From an uncultured Lachnospiraceae bacterium (GTDB taxonomy: Bacteria > Bacillota > Clostridia > Lachnospirales > Lachnospiraceae): DNA of 7,768 nucleotides. Location: positions 53,990 through 61,757 of the forward strand of contig CAJUEW010000020.1 of NCBI GenBank assembly GCA_910585465.1, written 5' to 3'. The notes under the pieces are model-generated. The model was not told where the DNA came from. It did not search any database and saw only the letters and a list, made by a program, of their open reading frames with translations. The position numbers and the translations under genes were made by a program. How positions within the stretch are numbered: position 1 is the first letter of the stretch; every line of letters begins with the position of its first letter. This document shows positions 1-6,556 of the stretch, in pieces.

Positions 1-1788
1 ATCGCCCCCACTGCTCTCATTTCCACGCACCAGATATGGCTTCACCGCATTTCCTTCATTGCAAAAAGCAGTATACAGACCGGCCAGATGAAGCGGATTA
101 ATCAAAATCTGTCCCTGCCCGTAACCGCTGTCCGCAAGCTGGATCTCGCCCTCAATATGCTCCGTATTGGAATACTGTGAGACAGACATCACGATTTCAA
201 ACGGCAATTCCTCCTCAAATCCCATCTCCTTCAGGGAATTCTCCAATGTCCGGGAGCCGATCTTCAAGGCAGCCTTGGCAAAATATATGTTATCCGAATA
301 GATCAGCGCATTTTCCATTGTCACCGGCTCATATGCATGGAGCGTCGTCACAAAATAGTTCCCCCAGGAAGTGTCCTTCTGCCAGCTCAGCCCCACATTT
401 CCGAAATCCTCCTGCGGATCCACCATGCCTGTTTTCAAACCGACAGCCGCAATGACAGGCTTGAGCGTGGAGCCAGGGCACCATGCTTGCCGGAAACGGT
501 TCAGGAGCGGTTTCCGTTCCTCCTCATTGAGAGCATTCCACTGCGCATCCGACAATCCCAGAATAAAGTCATTACTGTCAAAGGAGGGCGTACTGACTAG
601 GGCCAGCACCTCCCCCGTATACGGGTTCATGGCGACAGAGCAGCCCGGATCCTCCTGAAACTGCCGGTACAGGATTTCCTGAAGCCGCGCATCGATGGTC
701 AGAGTAATATCCTGTCCATGTTCCACCGGTAAATTTGCCAGTACGGATTTCCGACTGCCGTCCTTGCCTTCTATATAAATTCTGCATCCGTCCCTGCCCT
801 TCAGTTCCGCTTCAAACAGACCTTCCAGACCGCTTCGGCCGATCACGCTGTTTTCATTGTAGCCCTCTCCCTCATGCTCCTCCAGGTCCTCGGCAGTCAC
901 ATTTCCCACATAGCCTGTCAGATGCCCGGTGGCAGGGCCAAACGGATATGTCCGCACCTCCGTATCCATGATCATGACGCCCGGGACAGCAAGCAGCGCA
1001 TCCTGCCGCGCCTTTTCCTGAAGCACTTTCTCATCCGGCTCAATCGCCATCAGGTCAAGCTCACTGACCTTTGGGATTGTTTTGATGGGGACAAAGGAAT
1101 CCTCCTTAACCCATGCCGCACCAAGCTTCTTCTTAATGGTCGCCGAGTCCGTGTCCAGAAGTTCAGACAGCTGCCGCACAGCACTTTCCTGATTTTCCAG
1201 CTCCCCCGGTACGATGCCCACTGAGCACGCGGTTCCCGATCCGGCAAGCATCCGGCCATTCCGGTCAACTATTTTTCCACGCTCCGCAGGAACCGAAGCG
1301 ATCCGCACTTTGTCCGAAGACTCCAACCCCGGGAAAATCAGGCCGTCGTGCCAGAGGATCTTATATCCATCCTCTGAATCCGAAAAATGCATTTCATTTT
1401 CAAAATGGATGCTGCCCGCAGCCGTATCAAGACTCATCTGGTACGTCACGGCATGCCGGCCCTTATCATTTTCCAGGATTTCAATCCGGATATTTTCAGC
1501 CTCAATCCCCTCGTAAATGGCAGAATTCCGCCGGATAAAGGCTTCCTGATCCGTATATGCAGAATTCTGCGAATCTGTCATCCGGTACATTTCCCCATAA
1601 TCCTTCTGCTCTATCAGCCCCATATATCGGACTAGTAGCTCCTCCGGAGTCTCCCTGTTTCCTTTCCTAAAAAAATATACGGCCGCAAAGACTGCAGCCC
1701 CTATTACAACAAACGTCAACCCGGCCGCTGCGGTCTGCAAAAACATTCTGCGGGCTTTCTTATGTTTGTGCCTGCTTTTCCCCTTCAT
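1..1788 (-). CDS. Class B penicillin-binding protein, PBP2a/MecA type (3' end outside window)
   Basis: A membrane-anchored D,D-transpeptidase that would cross-link peptidoglycan outside the cell membrane. The frame is open without a stop from the ATG at 1788 to the window edge (596 codons), so the C-terminus is missing. Residues 1-14 are basic and about 15-40 form one membrane anchor. About 45-155 fit the NTF2-like MecA N-terminal domain. The PBP dimerisation domain follows, with RGKIVDRNG at 170-178 and GRSGLEG at about 317-323. The transpeptidase domain has nucleophile motif STLK at Ser440-Lys443, SDN at 498-500 and the PBP2a-like stretch DSGYGQGQILINP from Asp553. The 58-residue gap between SxxK and SxN is normal for the family. 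The KTG/KSG motif would be expected near residue 634, past the edge. The start has a strong AAGGAGG site (1794-1800). Low beta-lactam affinity, as in PBP2a, is possible but cannot be read from sequence. Family assignment is firm; the MecA-like subgroup is likely. Confidence 0.93.
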   Translation of the reverse strand, partial: MKGKSRHKHKKARRMFLQTAAAGLTFVVIGAAVFAAVYFFRKGNRETPEELLVRYMGLIEQKDYGEMYRMTDSQNSAYTDQEAFIRRNSAIYEGIEAENIRIEILENDKGRHAVTYQMSLDTAAGSIHFENEMHFSDSEDGYKILWHDGLIFPGLESSDKVRIASVPAERGKIVDRNGRMLAGSGTACSVGIVPGELENQESAVRQLSELLDTDSATIKKKLGAAWVKEDSFVPIKTIPKVSELDLMAIEPDEKVLQEKARQDALLAVPGVMIMDTEVRTYPFGPATGHLTGYVGNVTAEDLEEHEGEGYNENSVIGRSGLEGLFEAELKGRDGCRIYIEGKDGSRKSVLANLPVEHGQDITLTIDARLQEILYRQFQEDPGCSVAMNPYTGEVLALVSTPSFDSNDFILGLSDAQWNALNEEERKPLLNRFRQAWCPGSTLKPVIAAVGLKTGMVDPQEDFGNVGLSWQKDTSWGNYFVTTLHAYEPVTMENALIYSDNIYFAKAALKIGSRTLENSLKEMGFEEELPFEIVMSVSQYSNTEHIEGEIQLADSGYGQGQILINPLHLAGLYTAFCNEGNAVKPYLVRGNESSGGD

Positions 1789-1792
1789 ACTT

Positions 1793-1800
1793 TCCTCCTT
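1793..1800 (-). promoter_or_regulatory. Ribosome binding site of the PBP gene
   Basis: On the minus strand AAGGAGGA lies just before the ATG at 1788, with a gap of about 5 bases after AAGGAGG. It is a near-perfect anti-16S match and fixes the PBP start at this ATG; no competing in-frame start lies upstream with a comparable site. Confidence 0.8.
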
Positions 1801-1856
1801 TATGACCAGTTCACACGAACAACCTGAAAGCTTCCTTTCGTTCCGTTATGCCTTAT

Positions 1857-1885
1857 ATCTTACAACTGTAGTATTTGTATGTCAA
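1857..1885 (-). promoter_or_regulatory. Sigma-A-type promoter of the PBP gene
   Basis: Read on the minus strand, a consensus -35 box TTGACA (1880-1885) is followed after exactly 17 bases by TAAGAT (1857-1862), a 4/6 match to TATAAT. It points into the PBP gene and would give a leader of about 60 bases. A BlaI/MecI-like operator overlaps the spacer and the -10 box. Confidence 0.75.
1858..1873 (-). promoter_or_regulatory. BlaI/MecI-like operator in the PBP promoter
   Basis: The minus strand reads TACTACAGTTGTAAGA, an imperfect 16-bp dyad with core TACA-N2-TGTA (plus strand TACAACTGTA, 1861-1870). The staphylococcal mec/bla operators have the form TACTACATATGTAGTA, which this site matches at most positions, including the full left arm TACTACA. 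It lies between -35 and -10, where a BlaI/MecI-type winged-helix repressor would block polymerase. The match is seen directly; binding by a BlaI homologue is inference, since no blaI or blaR1 gene is in the window. Confidence 0.65.
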
Positions 1886-1924
1886 GCATAGTATACAGAC
1901 CATTTTCTAAGCCACAATTACTCA

Positions 1925-2069
1925 TTACCGTTCACGGCCTAGCTTGCCGCAAACTGTAACGTACCCAGCCCATTGAAAAGTCGCCTGACGGCGAGGGGCT
2001 GGATGCCTGCAACCGCTATTGTATTGGCCGGATGCCTTGCAGCAAGATGCAAGGCACCGTGAATAGTAA
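1925..2069. repeat. 145-bp mirrored element with terminal inverted repeats and internal hairpins (MITE/REP-like or structured RNA)
   Basis: The ends are imperfect 13-bp inverted repeats: TTACCGTTCACGG (1925-1937) against CCGTGAATAGTAA (2057-2069), 11 of 13 matching. Inside are a nested hairpin, CCAGCCC/GGGCTGG (1965-1971 with 1996-2002) around TCGCC-TGAC-GGCGA (1981-1994), and a perfect 9-bp hairpin TGCCTTGCA/TGCAAGGCA (2033-2041 with 2048-2056, loop 6). Short direct repeats also occur: GGATGCC at 2001 and 2030, and TTGCxGCAA at 1944 and 2037. It encodes no protein and is richer in GC than the flanks. Such architecture suits a non-autonomous mobile repeat or a folded RNA. No transposase is present and copy number cannot be judged here. 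Confidence 0.55.
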
Positions 2070-2108
2070 CTCCCTTATTCTATATGTACGCCATAAAGGA
2101 CATAAATA

Positions 2109-2137
2109 TTGACATCCTCCCCAAAAGGTGATAGTAT
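2109..2137 (+). promoter_or_regulatory. Promoter of the tetR-transporter-hydrolase unit
   Basis: Consensus -35 TTGACA (2109-2114), a 17-base spacer, then TAGTAT (2132-2137) preceded by TG one base upstream (2129-2130), which makes an extended -10. Transcription would begin near 2144, leaving a leader of about 30 bases before the ATG at 2175. The -10 box is embedded in a perfect palindrome, so polymerase and repressor would compete. Confidence 0.75.
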
Positions 2138-2145
2138 TACTATCA
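2129..2145. promoter_or_regulatory. Perfect 17-bp palindrome, likely TetR operator
   Basis: TGATAGTATTACTATCA is an 8-bp perfect inverted repeat around one central base. It covers the -10 box of the promoter in front of the TetR-family gene. TetR-family dimers usually bind palindromes of about this size in their own promoters, so autorepression together with control of the downstream transporter is the straightforward inference. Confidence 0.72.
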
Positions 2146-2160
2146 TAAAACAAAAAAGAC

Positions 2161-2165
2161 AGGAG
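2161..2165 (+). promoter_or_regulatory. Ribosome binding site that decides the tetR start
   Basis: AGGAG ends 9 bases before the ATG at 2175. The in-frame ATG at 2166 directly abuts this site and has none of its own. The in-frame TTG at 2109 is part of the -35 box. The ATG at 2175 is therefore the best start. Confidence 0.7.
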
Positions 2166-2174
2166 ATGTTCCTT

Positions 2175-2834
2175 ATGGGCGAATCCAAGATTCGGAAACA
2201 GCAGATGGAGCAGCGTACACAGCAGATACTCCATACTGCCCTGAAGCTATTCTGCGAAAAAGGGATTGAAGATACATCCGTGGAGGAGATTGCCAAAGCA
2301 GCCGGCGTCGGCCCCGCCACAATCTACCGTTATTTTGAAACCAAAGCAGAGCTTGCGATCTCGGCAGGAATTGCCTACTGGCAGATGATCGCCGGAAAGT
2401 ATCTGGATTCCCTGTCCCAGGAAGCATATCAGAAACTGAACGGCATCCGGCAGATAAAATGTATTTTCCAGATCTTTACAAAGATTTTCCAGGAAGAATT
2501 CTTGTTTCTAAAATTTCTCCAGGAATTCGATATCTTTGTCCAAAGATATCATATTTCAAAGGAACGGCTGGAAGAATATGAAGAATATATCCTGAATCTG
2601 AAACCTTATATGACTAATGCTCTGGAAAAAGGCCTTAAGGACAAAAGCCTGGCCTTTTCATACACCATAGATGAAGTATACTTTTCCGTAACACACACAC
2701 TTCTGAGTCTGATGCAGAAACTAGCCTGCAATGGACACATCCTTTCATCAGACGAACGAGTCGGTCTGGCTTTACAGGTAGAGATTGCAGGCAATCTTCT
2801 CCTTAACGGGCTTGGCAGTAAAGAATCACAGTAA
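2175..2834 (+). CDS. TetR/AcrR family transcriptional regulator
   Basis: A 219-residue one-component repressor, typical in length for the family. The N-terminal DNA-binding domain covers about residues 12-60: a first helix (RTQQILHTALKLFCEKG), then the helix-turn-helix TSVEEIAKAAGVGPATIYRYF and the KAEL stretch that closes the TetR_N domain. The remaining C-terminal part is helical and variable, as expected for the ligand-binding and dimer domain, and does not reveal the ligand. The stop codon overlaps the ribosome binding site of the transporter gene, so the two are co-transcribed and probably translationally coupled. The palindrome at 2129-2145 is the likely operator. The family call is very safe. 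The regulated substrate, presumably the transporter's cargo or a precursor, is inferred from context only. Confidence 0.93.
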   Translation: MGESKIRKQQMEQRTQQILHTALKLFCEKGIEDTSVEEIAKAAGVGPATIYRYFETKAELAISAGIAYWQMIAGKYLDSLSQEAYQKLNGIRQIKCIFQIFTKIFQEEFLFLKFLQEFDIFVQRYHISKERLEEYEEYILNLKPYMTNALEKGLKDKSLAFSYTIDEVYFSVTHTLLSLMQKLACNGHILSSDERVGLALQVEIAGNLLLNGLGSKESQ

Positions 2835-2845
2835 GGAGGATGCAT

Positions 2846-4195
2846 ATGAAATCACTATCTACAGGTAAAATATGGCTATTCGCGGCCGGGCAGTTCGGAT
2901 GGTCCTTATTGTCAGGTCTGATTTCTAACTGGCTCGTATACTTTTATCAGCCGGATGAAGCCTCTGTCGCACAGGGGCAGACACTGTTTATTCCCCAGGG
3001 ACTGGTTATTCTCGGAATCTTTACGGTCATCGGCGGAATTACCGCCTTCGGACGGCTTTTTGACGCGTTCACAGATCCCTTAATTGCATCCTTGTCGGAC
3101 CGCTGTACCTCTGAAAATGGCCGGCGTATCCCGTTTTTAAAATGGGCCGCCCTGCCCCTTTCTCTGTCTACCGTGCTTATATTCTGGTCTCCGGTCAATC
3201 AGAACAGCTGGATCAATGCCGTTTTCCTGTTCGTGATGGTAATGGTATACTATTTGTCAATCACGGCTTACTGTACGCCCTATAATGCCCTGATTCCGGA
3301 ATTAGGGCACAACCAGCAGGAACGCCTGAATATTTCCACAATCATTTCTTTTACTTTTATTGCCGGAACCGCAGTTGCCTATCTGGCGCCGGTAATCTGG
3401 GGAGCTTTCATCCCGGTATTGGGTCGTGTAGGCGCAATCCGCGCGACGTTCACGGTTATGGCTGTCATCGCATTTTTCTGTATGCAGGTGCCGGTCTGGT
3501 CAATCCGTGAAAGAGAATATGTGGATACTGTTCCCTCACAGGATACCGCGTTTTCCTCCCTCGCTTCCACATTCCGGAATCGGGAATTCCTGAAATTCGT
3601 CGGGTCGGACATCCTGTACTGGATTGCCATTACCATGTTCCAGACAGGTCTTCCGTTCTTCGTCACCAGCCTGCTGAAACTTCCGGAAACGATGACCACA
3701 CTTTATTTTGTCGGTATGACCGCTTTGTCACTGGTATTTTATATTCCGATCAATAAGCTGGCGCCGAAACTCGGCAAGAAAAAGCTGATATTGACGGCCT
3801 TCGTGATTTTTTCGTTCTCTTATCTCTATACCGGCTTCCTTGGAAGGATCTCTGTAATCTCTGCAAATGTACAGGGCCTGATCCTTATGGTTACGGCTTC
3901 CTTACCTATGGCGGTCTTTGGGATCCTTCCTCAGGCAGTGGTTGCCGATATTGCCCAGAGCGATGCGAAACGCACCGGAAGCAACCGTGAGGGGATGTTC
4001 TATGCTGCAAGGACTTTTGCCTTTAAGCTGGGCCAGAGTCTCTCCATGCTCCTGTTTACAGCGGTTTCCACGGTTGGGGATTCCTCGGGAACGGGTTACC
4101 TTATTGCGGCGTTTACGGCGGCATGTTTCTGCTTTTTAGGCGGGATTATCTTCCTGTTTTATGATGAACACAAAATCAGCCAAGATATACGGTAG
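2846..4195 (+). CDS. GPH-family (MelB-like) MFS cation symporter
   Basis: A 449-residue inner-membrane transporter with about 12 hydrophobic segments. GPH proteins (glycoside-pentoside-hexuronide:cation symporters, MFS fold) move a solute with Na+ or H+. The family motif is clear: FGRLFDAFTDPLIASLSDR, with Arg70, Asp73 and Asp77 spaced like Arg52, Asp55 and Asp59 of E. coli MelB, followed by GRRIPFL. A late lysine in TFAFKLGQSL (Lys394) resembles MelB Lys377. Intact cation-site acids suggest a working symporter. Two ATGs lie close together (2840, 2846); the second is preferred because AAGGAGG (2833-2839) sits 6 bases before it and overlaps the first. It is coupled to tetR upstream and followed after 82 bases by a serine hydrolase gene. 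The substrate is unknown: GPH members carry sugars and glycosides but also other solutes, and the TetR partner could equally suggest an exported or xenobiotic compound. Confidence 0.9.
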   Translation: MKSLSTGKIWLFAAGQFGWSLLSGLISNWLVYFYQPDEASVAQGQTLFIPQGLVILGIFTVIGGITAFGRLFDAFTDPLIASLSDRCTSENGRRIPFLKWAALPLSLSTVLIFWSPVNQNSWINAVFLFVMVMVYYLSITAYCTPYNALIPELGHNQQERLNISTIISFTFIAGTAVAYLAPVIWGAFIPVLGRVGAIRATFTVMAVIAFFCMQVPVWSIREREYVDTVPSQDTAFSSLASTFRNREFLKFVGSDILYWIAITMFQTGLPFFVTSLLKLPETMTTLYFVGMTALSLVFYIPINKLAPKLGKKKLILTAFVIFSFSYLYTGFLGRISVISANVQGLILMVTASLPMAVFGILPQAVVADIAQSDAKRTGSNREGMFYAARTFAFKLGQSLSMLLFTAVSTVGDSSGTGYLIAAFTAACFCFLGGIIFLFYDEHKISQDIR

Positions 4196-4277
4196 GAACT
4201 TGCCATACATGGTCATGACTGCTGTAACCTGTTATGAATCGCCATGCCCGTCATGGAAATGAAAGGAGAACCCTTAC

Positions 4278-5264
4278 ATGGATAGAAGAACCATTCACAA
4301 TCTGATCATACCGGCAGAAGGATATGCGGAAATAATGGAGTCGGCCGTTCTGCCTTATCTTGCAGAGAGGAAAACAGAAAAATACTGTGAGCGGGAAAAA
4401 GGAAAAAAGATCTTCTATCTGCGCTGCCTTGCAGACCAGCCTCAGGGCATTGTCATCCTGTCCCACGGTTATACGGAAACAGCCGACAAGCATCTGGAAA
4501 ATATCTATTATTTTCTTCGCGGGGGATACCATGTCTTCATGCCGGAACACTGCGGACACGGCCGCAGCTACAGGCTATGCAGTGATACCCGGGATCTCTC
4601 TCTGGTACATATTGATGATTATCAAAGATATGTAGATGACCTGCTGTTTGTAAGCCGCCTTGCGGCACAGGAATTCCCGAATCTTCCCATATGCCTGTAT
4701 GGCCATTCTATGGGCGGCGGGATTGCAGCCTGTGCAGCGGCACAAGAGCCCCGGATCTATTCCAGGCTGATCCTCTCTTCCCCAATGATACGCCCAAACA
4801 GCGCCCCCCTTCCCTGGCCGCTGGCATATCTCGTTGCAAAGACTTTCTGCATAGCAGGCAGGGAAGAACACTATCTGCCGGGAAATCATCCCTATGACGG
4901 TATGGAACAATATGCCGACAGTACGTCCACTTCCGAATGCCGATTCCTATATTATCAGGATAAACGCTGCAAAGAGCCCTTATTCCAGATGAACGCCGCC
5001 TCCTATGGATGGTTTTGGCAGACGTATCGGTTAAACCATGCTCTCCAAAAGAAAGCGTGGCGCCAGATTTCCTGTCCTACCCGGATCTTCCAGGCAGAGT
5101 ACGAGACATATGTTTCCAAAAGGGAACAGGAACGATTTGTAAAGAAATTATGCAGAAGGAAAAATACAGACGCAAAGCTTATCCGGGTAAAAGGGAGTAA
5201 ACACGAAATCTTCAATTCCGATAATAAAATATTAGAATCCTATTGGCAAAAAATCTTATCATAG
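4278..5264 (+). CDS. Alpha/beta hydrolase, PldB/monoacylglycerol lipase-like (serine aminopeptidase S33 fold)
   Basis: A 328-residue serine hydrolase without a signal peptide, so presumably cytoplasmic. The oxyanion-loop HG lies at 63-64 (LSHGYTE). The nucleophile elbow is GHSMGG with Ser144, and the catalytic His is His309 in KGSKHEIF. The acid is probably Glu276 in FQAEYETYVS, where lipase relatives have Asp; Glu/Asp-rich QAE stretches also occur in lysophospholipase L2 (PldB). Family members cleave fatty acyl esters of lysophospholipids or monoglycerides, but the exact substrate cannot be read. AGGAG (4264-4268) precedes the ATG by 9 bases. No terminator is visible in the 82-base gap after the symporter gene, so it is likely the third gene of the TetR-controlled unit, and a strong terminator closes it. 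A role in hydrolysing the transported compound is inference. Confidence 0.88.
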   Translation: MDRRTIHNLIIPAEGYAEIMESAVLPYLAERKTEKYCEREKGKKIFYLRCLADQPQGIVILSHGYTETADKHLENIYYFLRGGYHVFMPEHCGHGRSYRLCSDTRDLSLVHIDDYQRYVDDLLFVSRLAAQEFPNLPICLYGHSMGGGIAACAAAQEPRIYSRLILSSPMIRPNSAPLPWPLAYLVAKTFCIAGREEHYLPGNHPYDGMEQYADSTSTSECRFLYYQDKRCKEPLFQMNAASYGWFWQTYRLNHALQKKAWRQISCPTRIFQAEYETYVSKREQERFVKKLCRRKNTDAKLIRVKGSKHEIFNSDNKILESYWQKILS

Positions 5265-5280
5265 AACAAAGAATAACAAG

Positions 5281-5314
5281 CCGCCCCGTTTTTGCAGAAT
5301 GAGGGGCGGTTTTT
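5281..5314 (+). terminator. Intrinsic terminator after the hydrolase gene
   Basis: A perfect 7-bp GC-only stem, CCGCCCC (5281-5287) with GGGGCGG (5303-5309), and a 15-base loop are followed directly by TTTTT (5310-5314). It lies 16 bases after the hydrolase stop and ends the tetR-symporter-hydrolase unit. Confidence 0.92.
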
Positions 5315-5394
5315 ACATGGCATTTCTAATTTCTCTTTGATAAAATAACTGTAAATAGAATCTGTCAGCAAAATCATATTGGAGGAATACGAAT

Positions 5395-5820
5395 ATGGCA
5401 ATTATTACACCGAATTTCAATTTTGATGGGAAATGTGAAGAAGCAATATATCTTTACCAAAAAGCATTCGACGCAGAAATCAACTGCCTGCTTCGGTACA
5501 GCGATGCAAAATGGGAAGATTTTCATAGAGAACTGTCAGAAGAACAGAAAGAATATATCTATCATGCGGAACTCCTTATCGGAAATCAACGGATCATGAT
5601 GGCGGATAATCTGGATATCCCTTTTAAACCAAGCACTGCCCTTTCACTGACTATCACACTGGAAACAAAAGAGGATGTTAAGCGGGTCTTTGAGATTATG
5701 CAGGACGGAAGCGAGATCATTTATCCGGTACACAGCACCACATACAGTTCCTGCAGTGTCAGTTTTATAGATAAATTCGGCTTTCGATGGGTCATTATGA
5801 CAGAACAGACAGAGCACTGA
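5395..5820 (+). CDS. VOC family protein, PhnB-like
   Basis: A 141-residue protein of the vicinal oxygen chelate superfamily, PhnB-like group (once annotated as 3-demethylubiquinone methyltransferase-like). It begins with the typical FNFDGKCEEAIYLYQKAF, where the residues around the first strand and helix match the family. Next is YHAELLIGNQRIMMADN (about 54-70), the usual second-strand motif, and near the C-terminus SFIDKFGFRWVI, the family's closing strand. Length is normal and the fold would be two beta-alpha-beta-beta-beta modules in the cytoplasm. The reaction is unknown for most PhnB-like proteins. GGAGG lies about 10 bases before the ATG. It follows a terminator, so it needs its own promoter; TAGAAT (5356-5361) is a good -10 candidate, but no -35 stands at proper distance. 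It is convergent with the minus-strand genes to its right. Confidence 0.85.
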   Translation: MAIITPNFNFDGKCEEAIYLYQKAFDAEINCLLRYSDAKWEDFHRELSEEQKEYIYHAELLIGNQRIMMADNLDIPFKPSTALSLTITLETKEDVKRVFEIMQDGSEIIYPVHSTTYSSCSVSFIDKFGFRWVIMTEQTEH

Positions 5821-5857
5821 TTCCGTTTCTATACGCTTATTTGTTTCCGTTCTATAC
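5821..5857 (+). repeat. Short tandem-like direct repeat after the VOC gene
   Basis: TTCCGTTTCTATAC (5821-5834) recurs as TTCCGTTCTATAC (5845-5857), differing by one T, with starts 24 bases apart. It begins immediately after the VOC stop codon, in the 89-base convergent gap that otherwise shows only AT-rich sequence and no good terminator. Confidence 0.4.
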
Positions 5858-5909
5858 ATCAATTCTTATAAGTTTTTTAATTTATTGTCCGATTGCAAAG
5901 AAAAAGCAA

Positions 5910-6461
5910 TTATCTCTTTTTCTTACGGAGCTTTAAGTCGATATTTTTCGTTGCCGCTGTATCCTGCAGTAGTCCAGCAACAAAAGCACTTTTTTCTTTG
6001 AGCGTCAGTGTTTCCATATCAAATTGACGCTCAATTTCACTGAGTACTGTTTGCAGCTCTTGCAGTTCCAAAAGGTTGACGGCTGCACAAAAGAGCGTCT
6101 TTTTTCGGCCGTCATTAAAACCGGACAGAAGAATGTCCAGTATTTTAGCCTTTTCCGTCTGCTCCACATTATAAGCTTCTATCCCGAATCGCCTTGCCTT
6201 TTCCATATCGGCTCTTCGGCTCCGGTGTGTTATGAAAGAATCAAAATCATCAATATGATCGTATTTTTCACAAGGGTATTCACTGCATTGGAAACAGTAT
6301 TGGACACCGTCATGCTCCATACTGCACTTTGCGATTTTACATGACTGATTTCCTTCACCACCGCCGCAGCCAGGGCAGTATTTATTCAAATACATAGGGC
6401 AAAGCCCACAATTCAAACCGCAGAGAGAAAATAATTGATTTTCTCGGTTAAATCCTTTCAT
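5910..6461 (-). CDS. DUF3795 domain-containing, cysteine-rich protein
   Basis: 183 residues from the ATG at 6461. The N-terminal 64 residues hold ten cysteines (14, 18, 21, 29, 32, 41, 46, 56, 59, 64) in CGLNCGLCPMY, CPGCGGG, CKIAKC and CFQCSEYPCEKY patterns, typical of DUF3795 and suggesting bound zinc or an iron-sulphur cluster. The second half is helical and charged, ending in a basic tail KLRKKKR. No signal peptide or membrane segment is visible, so it is cytoplasmic. The function of the family is not established. A GTG at 6500 would add 13 residues in frame, but GGGAG (6469-6473) lies 7 bases before the ATG at 6461, which is preferred. It is last of three minus-strand genes, 95 bases after the PNPOx-like gene. 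That gap contains no terminator, so co-transcription is plausible but not proven. Confidence 0.85.
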   Translation of the reverse strand: MKGFNRENQLFSLCGLNCGLCPMYLNKYCPGCGGGEGNQSCKIAKCSMEHDGVQYCFQCSEYPCEKYDHIDDFDSFITHRSRRADMEKARRFGIEAYNVEQTEKAKILDILLSGFNDGRKKTLFCAAVNLLELQELQTVLSEIERQFDMETLTLKEKSAFVAGLLQDTAATKNIDLKLRKKKR

Positions 6462-6468
6462 GCTGTCT

Positions 6469-6475
6469 CTCCCTT
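6469..6475 (-). promoter_or_regulatory. Ribosome binding site that decides the DUF3795 gene start
   Basis: On the minus strand AAGGGAG precedes the ATG at 6461 by 7 bases. The alternative in-frame GTG at 6500 lacks a comparable site, so the longer form is disfavoured. Confidence 0.6.
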
Positions 6476-6556
6476 CCCAAAACAGTTTACCTGCAAACAC
6501 TCAAACTAAGATAAACTTTGTAATACTTAACCCAACAAATCAGGGAATTTTATAAG

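Noticed and set aside
177..1635. Several plus-strand open frames of 76-116 codons across this interval
   Set aside because: They lie antisense to the continuous PBP frame, lack ribosome binding sites and read as proline/serine/arginine-rich shadow sequence.
2109..2174. A longer TetR protein starting at TTG 2109
   Set aside because: That TTG is the -35 box of the tetR promoter and the extension spans the operator; AGGAG at 2161-2165 points to ATG 2175.
2947..3699. Minus-strand open frames opposite the symporter gene
   Set aside because: Shadow frames of a strong membrane-protein gene; no ribosome binding site or recognisable domain.
4360..5215. Alternative frames on both strands within the hydrolase gene
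   Set aside because: The hydrolase frame holds a complete catalytic triad with good start and terminator; the others have no support.
5865..5880. CTTATAAG followed by TTTTTT as a terminator for the VOC gene
   Set aside because: The palindrome leaves no room for a loop, so no stable hairpin forms.
5890..5912. ATTGC/GCAAT dyad as a terminator for the minus-strand genes
   Set aside because: Only a 5-bp stem and, read on the minus strand, no T-run follows it.
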